Position numbers and translations under genes: made by a program
Shown: positions 58,627 to 64,000 of the stretch, one piece after another
Layout of the letters: each line of letters starts with the position of its first letter
How positions within the stretch are numbered: the stretch's first letter is position 1
Source of the DNA: Girardinichthys multiradiatus
Lineage: Eukaryota > Chordata > Actinopteri > Cyprinodontiformes > Goodeidae
Assembly (NCBI RefSeq): GCF_021462225.1
Contig: NC_061796.1
Span: 45,732,891 to 45,796,890, forward strand
Direction: 5' to 3'
DNA: 64,000 nt
Notes under the pieces: model-generated
Told to the model about the DNA's origin: nothing
Seen by the model: the letters and a program-made list of their open reading frames with translations, nothing else
The model's database searches: none

Positions 58627-59461
58627 CTATGACCTTATCCGCTTTGATAGATTCTGGCTGCGAACAGAACTTGATTGATACCGAGTTGGTAAACCAGGCA
58701 GAGATTGAGCTGGAACCAATTGATTCTCCACATTCTGTCTTAGCTTTAGACGGTAAGAGATTACAGCAAATAACTCTGCAGACCAAACCCATATAACTTT
58801 TATTGTCAGGTAACCATAGGGAGAAGACATCCTTTTTTGTGTTTCTAGTGTCTCAAGGTTCCTTAGGCCTAGGCTTTCCCTGGTTACAGGAATATAACCC
58901 TCATTTAGATTGGTCTAAATAACCCATTGAATCCTGGTTTACTAATTGTCACTCATCTTGTCTCCAGTCAGCCTTCTCCCTGAGGCAACCTCAACAGATC
59001 AATAAGGATGAGATTATTGATCTGTCTCATGTGCCCCATGAATACCATGATCTAAATAGAGTTTTTAGTAAAAACAAGGCCCTGTCCTTACCACCTCACA
59101 GGCCCTATGATTGCGCAATCAATATTCTTCCCGGTGCTCCTCTGCCTACTAGTAGACTTTATAACATCTCCCGTCCAGAACAAGAGTCTATAGAGAACTA
59201 TATTAATGACTCCCTGTCGTCAGGTATTATTCGGCCTTCCTCCTCACCACTTGGGGCAGGGTTTTTCTTTGTAGGGAAAAAGGATGGTTCATTACGACCA
59301 TGCATTGATTATAGAGGCCTAAATCAGATCACTGTTTAGAACAAGTACCCACTTCCACTCATTACCTCTGCTTTTGAACCGGTGCATGGTGCTACCATAT
59401 TTTTCAAACTAGATCTAAGAAATGCTTATCATCTGGTCAGGATCCGCCAGAGGGAGGAGTG
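58627..59461 (+). pseudogene. Gypsy pol start (protease and RT N-terminus), broken
   Basis: An aspartic protease core, LIDSGCEQNLID (Asp codon at 58,650), is followed by ALDGKRLQQITLQT. After stops, the RT begins with [18 protein letters not shown] (about 59,091), [18 protein letters not shown], and [23 protein letters not shown] at 59,337-59,339 follows, then [14 protein letters not shown], the first catalytic aspartate region. Sequence ends at 59,461, where the retrovirus is inserted, so the YxDD box, RNase H and integrase are not present. Confidence 0.85.
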
Positions 59462-59999
59462 TGTTGGAAACATTTAAAATACTTAATAGGGTCTGAATTG
59501 TTATGCTCAAGTTATGTTTAATAATGTGTGAAATAAAATTTATTGTGTGGCTTGGTGGCCTGGCTGGCAGACCTTCTGTGTGTGTTTAACTGAGATATAA
59601 TTTGCCTGGCTAACAGTCAGGCTTCTGTGTGTGTTTGACTTAGATATATCAGTCAGTCCAACGGACATACAGCTCAACTGACATTTGATAAGAATGTATG
59701 TTTTTCTACCCGGCAACAATACTTCAGACAGGCCAACTGACACTTGATAGAATGTATGTTTTGTTTTGCATGTACATGCCTGGCTTTTCAATAAAAACTG
59801 CTGAAGCTGGGGAGAAAGGCAGAAGCGTTCGTGGTGAGCAGCAACGGGGCTGCAACGTTTCTCCTGGCCGGCCAGAATAACTTGACTGCGCAGTGTTTTT
59901 ATTTTCTTTTATTATTTAGTTTTACTAAAACAGTATAGCAGGACTTAGCTTTACCAAAACAAACGAGCACGCAGGAGTTCTAGGTAACAAACTCCAACA
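59462..59999 (+). repeat. 5' LTR of the plus-strand retrovirus
   Basis: Starts TGTTGGAA and ends CTCCAACA, giving inverted TGTTGG...CCAACA ends. A polyadenylation signal AATAAA lies at 59,790-59,795. I see no convincing TATA box. Two diverged copies of a segment containing 'ggcttctgtgtgtgtttgact'-like sequence occur at about 59,565-59,590 and 59,620-59,640. Confidence 0.85.
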
Positions 60000-60002
60000 A
60001 CT

Positions 60003-60020
60003 TGGTGACCCCGACGTGAT
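60003..60020 (+). other. Primer binding site for tRNA-Trp
   Basis: TGGTGACCCCGACGTGAT, starting three bases after the LTR, is complementary to the 3' end of vertebrate tRNA-Trp as I remember it. The match extends about four bases further. This fixes the LTR border and orientation. Confidence 0.85.
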
Positions 60021-61086
60021 TTGGGAAAAGCGAGGACTTTCGGCTAAATCAGAACTTCACCAAAAGACGTCTGACACTGGGTACCCATCACTGCATAATA
60101 AGGTAAGCGGAAACCTGTTTTAATTGAACTCTGCTCTTTTGGCAATGTCGATAGGCCTAACTTCTTGGTGTCAGATGTCTGAGTAAGTGAAATGTTCTGC
60201 TAAATTTAAAATGTGTAGACCAGTATGTTAAGCCTTCCAAATAAGGGTTCGAGGCCCGTGTGTTTCCTGAGTTTGGCAACTCTACGTGTTTTCTGATGAG
60301 AATTCATGATTTTGCTGGGTTGAAGTCCTGGAGGGTGGGGACCTCCGAAGTGTAAACAGTTTTAAATAGGGTTCGAGTCCCTGAGAGTTTTATGTTTAAA
60401 GGAGTCAGAAGTTGAGACCAGGCAAAAACACAAGGGTGTGAATGCTGTGTTTTATGCGAATACAGCCTCGATAAAACCAGATTACAGATGTAATAATACA
60501 TAAAGCACATACTATAGGTCCTGTGAAGCAAATTAATTACTGTGAACAGGTCATATGAATCTGTGAGACCAGTAATAGTGAGAGTATGACTGAGTTATAA
60601 ATGACATTTGTAACAAGACCAGCATGAGAAACTATGAGCTGAATAGCATAATTCAGCAAGACCAGTTAGAAACTGGAGCGCATTTATTGCACTCCAATAA
60701 TAGATAGAAGTTGCATAAAACATAAACACATAAACAATACATGAGCTGTTCACAGAAGGTATAATCTGTGTAAACAGACGTTATCAGGCGGAGTGTATGA
60801 GAGTGTGAAAGGAGAGACGCCCTGCAGACGGCAGAACTCTTCATTGCAGGTGACTGAATGCAGCATTCCTGTATGGAAACCTAACTGGTGTCAACAATGA
60901 CAGGGTGCTGATTGCTGTTTGGATTGTATGTGGGGAAACTAAGGTGTCTTGAGACGTGTTTATGTCACTCTCAAAATAGTCCAGATACTTGGGACATAGC
61001 GTGCCATATTTTCTGGACGGCCTCAGTTGACCAATGAATGAACAAAGTGAAGTGAAGAAGGGTGTGAAAAAACTTTTCTTCTAAAC
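60021..61086 (+). other. Retroviral leader, no coding region
   Basis: About 1 kb between the primer site and the gag ATG. There is no supportable frame. It would contain the packaging signal, but no specific structure could be assigned. Confidence 0.55.
60101..60108 (+). promoter_or_regulatory. Leader splice donor
   Basis: AAG|GTAAGC, with GT at 60,103-60,104 and about 80 bases after the primer site. This is the usual place of the major splice donor for a spliced env message. Confidence 0.5.
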
Positions 61087-63312
61087 ATGGACGGAGAATT
61101 TGATAGGGAAACAGATGACTCAGGGTTGAGTGCAGAGGCACCGGTTTGGAAAACGTTTAAGGAACAAGTGTATGTTGTGAGACAACTGGTACAGTGGACT
61201 CAGGATGGAAAACAGGCTGATAAGTTGATTAAAAAATTTAATCAGAAAATACAGGAGGAAGTTGAAAAAGACGGAACAGACGAACAGAGTAGAAAAAGTG
61301 TTGGAAGGTGGTTTTGGTTGAATATGAAGAAGGCGAAAAAGGAAAAGGAGGTGGCCGAAGGATAATGTAAAGACAGTGGATGGTTTAAAGGCAAGTTTAA
61401 AGAGATAAGGGACAAGGCAGCAAAAAATGAGACATTCTGGTCTCAGATGGTGTTAATATGGCAGGGCGGAAAATATGCAATGTTTGATAAATCGAATACC
61501 ACACAAACAGAACCACACACTGACAGGAATAAGGAAGTAGCTGACAAGCCACCACCCTATGCACCTCCCACTGCTTCTGCCCAGTCTCCTCCCCCTCCTA
61601 CATCTCCTCCCACAGGGCTGTACCCTGTACTTGACGTCAAAGAAGGGCGTGTAACTGTTCGTGGGTTGTCCAGCCTACAGGCTGCTCTCACCTCTTGTCC
61701 CGCCCCTACAGCTCCACAAGAAAAACAAAAGGACTTTCTTTCTTTCTTATCTGAATCACAAGACTCTCTGTCTGTAACTGACCCAGCTTGCTCTGAAGCA
61801 CTCTCTGTTGGCTCTTATACTCAAGTAAGCCCAGATGAGTTTAAGCTAAGAAGATTGCGAGAAATCTTGGATGGTGTAACAATTCCCATCCCACCTTTAA
61901 CTCTATCTCAGCACCATTCCCCAACATGCACAGATTATTCACCCCGAAGCATGACCATGGCAACACCTGCCCCATCTAAGCAAGTAGGCTCAGTGACTGT
62001 TGCTGTGTATGGTGACTGGCTGCCTGATGCCACACTTCCACCGCAGACATCTACTCCTTGGGCTTCACCCACTCCTAGTGTAGAATGTGAGGCCCAGGAA
62101 AATGATGAAGCTGTCTCAAACCTACATGAACCACCAGAAGACACACCTGAGCACAGTGCCCCCCAACCAGAAACTCAAACCATGCAACCACGCGTCCTCC
62201 GCAAGGTGGCATCAAGAGGGGAGCCTGGGTTCTATAAAAACCAGATGCCCCTGTTCCATCAGCCTGGAACCGGGGGCCAGCGCAAATATAAGCCTTTTTC
62301 CCTGGAGGATCTTACCACACTCTGCGACAAGCTCCCACCCATAACTGAGGGGGCTTCTATTTGGTTACAAACTTTAGATTCCCTGACGGCAGGCAGCACT
62401 TTGACTACCGCGCGATTGCAGCACGTTGCATGAAACCACACACCTGTAGAGAGGTTGAAACTATAGCTCACACCACCTTCAGACCTTTTCACTCGATATT
62501 CCCAGTGGATAGGGGACGCGCTAAGGGACCTATACCCTGTAACCAGGGGGCGCACTATCCCTAAATTTGAATGGAATCCAAACACCAATCCAAGAGAATA
62601 TTTGGATCAATGCAAATCCATGTGGCAAACACAAACGGGAACTAATCCAGCCAATGAGGGCTCACAGAGGGATTGGTTCAGAGACGCTGCGCTAAGAGGC
62701 TTACCCACACAGGTTAAAACCAACATGGAAGACAATCCTGATTTGCCAGGGGCTGATACTGGAACGTGGGATCGCCATTTAATTCACCATTTATCTAAAA
62801 TAAGAGAGGAAAACAAGAAAGATGAGGAAGAACTTAAAACATTACAAACACAATTGCTATAAATGCAGTTAGCTGAAGCAAAACAAAAAGCAGGGGACAA
62901 GAAAAAAGAAAATAAAACCCCTAAAATAATGTATGAGGGTTCTGTGTCCCAAACACCACGAGCTCCTCCATTTCCTGGCCACCAGGACACGTTTGTACAG
63001 GGGCCTATGACCTCTGGTCCTCATCAGGGACATGCTGGTTGTTTCAGGGGACGGGGTGGGTACAGGGGAAGGGGATTCCAGTGAGGACCGCCAAAGCGGT
63101 GGGGAAATGCTGATGTGTGCTATTATTGTGAAGAGCCAGGCCACTGGAGCCGCGAATGTCCCTACAAAAATGACCATGGTGGATATGGATGGCATGGTCC
63201 AGCCCACCCCCGTAGAGGGAGAGGTGGTCCACCACGTGGAAGCCAACAGCAGCAGCCTTCACTTCAACTGCCAGCCTGGGATGAGCCCAGTCTCTGGTCG
63301 GACCACCACTGA
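61087..63312 (+). pseudogene. Retroviral gag, interrupted
   Basis: The matrix part starts at ATG 61,087. A TAA at 61,363-61,365 interrupts the frame, which continues in the same phase with a proline-rich region carrying a PPPY late-domain motif (61,549-61,560), the short sequence that recruits NEDD4-type ligases for budding. Capsid follows (SLEDLTTLCDKLPPITEGA, about 62,300). The frame is lost at about 62,400 and regained by about 62,560 (PREYLDQCKSMW). Further stops lie at 62,860 and 63,082. The nucleocapsid has one CCHC knuckle, CYYCEEPGHWSREC (63,118-63,159), in an Arg/Gly-rich context, and ends at UGA 63,310-63,312. There is no glycine at position 2 for myristoylation in the start used here. 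Confidence 0.86.
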
Positions 63313-64000
63313 GGGTCCCCACAGAACCCCCCGGACAGAGGGACTGAGGACCCCTTACTGTCCGTGATGGTGTATGGACAAAGTCTTCCTTTTCTAGTGG
63401 ACACTGGGGCTACATGCTCAACCATCAAACAAGCACCTCCCAACACTCTCTCCACAAGGACTACCACTGTCATGGGGTTTTCTGGGGCTAAACAGGTCCT
63501 ACCTTACACCAAGCCCCTAAGAACTGAAATAGGAGGGCAAACTTTGAACCACAGCTACTTAGTGTCTGCAGACACACCAGTAAATTTACTGGGCAGAGAC
63601 ATGTTGATCAAAATGTGCGCAACCATTCTGTGTGGTTCAGATGTACTGCAGGTGCACCTTCCTAATGGCTCCTGAGTTTCCTGTGGCAGCAACACAAACT
63701 TTTCACATGGCCAGTATTTAATCCAGCCCTTGCCTGATCCTATGGCTGATATTTACTGGGTCTTGCTACACCCAGAAACCACAGCATGCAGAGGTGTTCT
63801 CTCTTCTTTTTTTTGGTGGAAATCCTGGATCTCCACACTGGCACCCTATATCCCTCCCCCTGACCTGCTGCATGTCACCCTGTTTTATGACAGAAATAAC
63901 TGTGAATGCTACCAGGTAAGCTTTGCTGATGAGCTGGAGGGTAAGATGTGGGACATTGTCACCACCGACATTTATGCAGCTCCAGAAGGCATACAGTTAT
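63313..64000 (+). pseudogene. Retroviral protease and pol start, partial
   Basis: Directly after the gag UGA the same frame continues with no shift. The protease core is LVDTGATCSTIK (DTGA at 63,400-63,411) with the flap-like VMGFSG and the closing NLLGRDML. A TGA at 63,673-63,675 then interrupts, and the same frame is again open to the window end (words such as WKSWISTLAPYIPPPD and HVTLFYDRN), leading towards reverse transcriptase. Whether that stop is a mutation can only be told from other copies. Confidence 0.85.

Larger units (their letters stand above)
56759..59461 (+). mobile_element. Ty3/gypsy (sushi-like) retrotransposon, 3' part cut off
   Basis: A probable 5' LTR (about 56,759-57,570) is followed by gag, protease and the start of reverse transcriptase. 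At 59,461 the pol sequence stops abruptly where the next retrovirus LTR begins. The gag type, the zinc knuckle and RT words resemble sushi-ichi-class gypsy elements of fish. Several stops and frameshifts are present. Whether the remainder resumes after the retrovirus cannot be seen, because that element runs out of the window. Confidence 0.82.
59462..64000 (+). mobile_element. Gamma-like endogenous retrovirus, 5' part; continues past the window
   Basis: In order: an LTR of 538 bp, a tRNA-Trp primer binding site, a leader with a good splice donor, gag with a late-domain motif and zinc knuckle, protease in the same frame after one UGA, and the beginning of pol up to the window edge. This is the order of a simple gamma-like retrovirus. 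It sits inside the gypsy RT. Gag has several inactivating changes. The 3' LTR and the second copy of the target duplication lie outside. Confidence 0.9.

Overview
The window looks like intergenic chromosomal DNA of a teleost fish. It is AT-rich and full of dinucleotide microsatellites. Every confidently recognised coding region belongs to a transposable element of a type typical of fish: Rex3 (RTE-clade LINE), L2-like LINE, Tc1/mariner, Ty3/gypsy and gamma-like endogenous retroviruses (ERVs). I recognise no intact host protein-coding gene and no tRNA, rRNA or CRISPR array. The species cannot be named from the sequence.

Layout. 1-8.0 kb: gene-free, one old interspersed repeat at 2.95-3.3 kb. 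8.05-9.6 kb: internally deleted Rex3, minus strand. 10.05-11.29 kb: Tc1-like element with a DD36E transposase. 11.3-13.3 kb: gene-free, with a stretch that resembles a conserved non-coding element. 13.3-15.4 kb: decayed L2. 16.03-17.64 kb: nearly intact Tc1 element, DD34E, with 200-bp inverted repeats. 19.6-20.6 kb: gypsy pol and Tc1 fragments. 21.38-21.97 kb: solo LTR. 24.36-32.45 kb: minus-strand ERV with two LTRs that look identical, but with almost no coding capacity. 33.4-38.9 kb: L2 split by a larger insertion, which holds a 2.1-kb foldback element at 35,775-37,872. 38.9-46.2 kb: gene-free, with microsatellites. 46.2-50.3 kb: Tc1-like element split by a nearly full Rex3 with an 871-codon open frame. 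50.3-56.8 kb: gene-free, with a GC-rich regulatory-looking block at 52.3-52.6 kb. 56.8-59.46 kb: gypsy (sushi-like) element cut off by a second ERV that runs from 59,462 to the window end.

Nesting is the main theme: ERV in gypsy, Rex3 in Tc1, foldback in repeat in L2, and an ERV a few bases from a candidate splice acceptor. The relative insertion order can therefore be read directly.

The best candidate for something unusual is the foldback. It has 38-bp perfect termini within arms of about 860-900 bp, a 6-bp direct repeat on each side, TAT...ATA ends, promoter-like boxes in both arms, and a captured LINE fragment in the loop. Second is the recent ERV with about 5 kb of non-coding interior, flanked by four candidate exons that join in one open frame.
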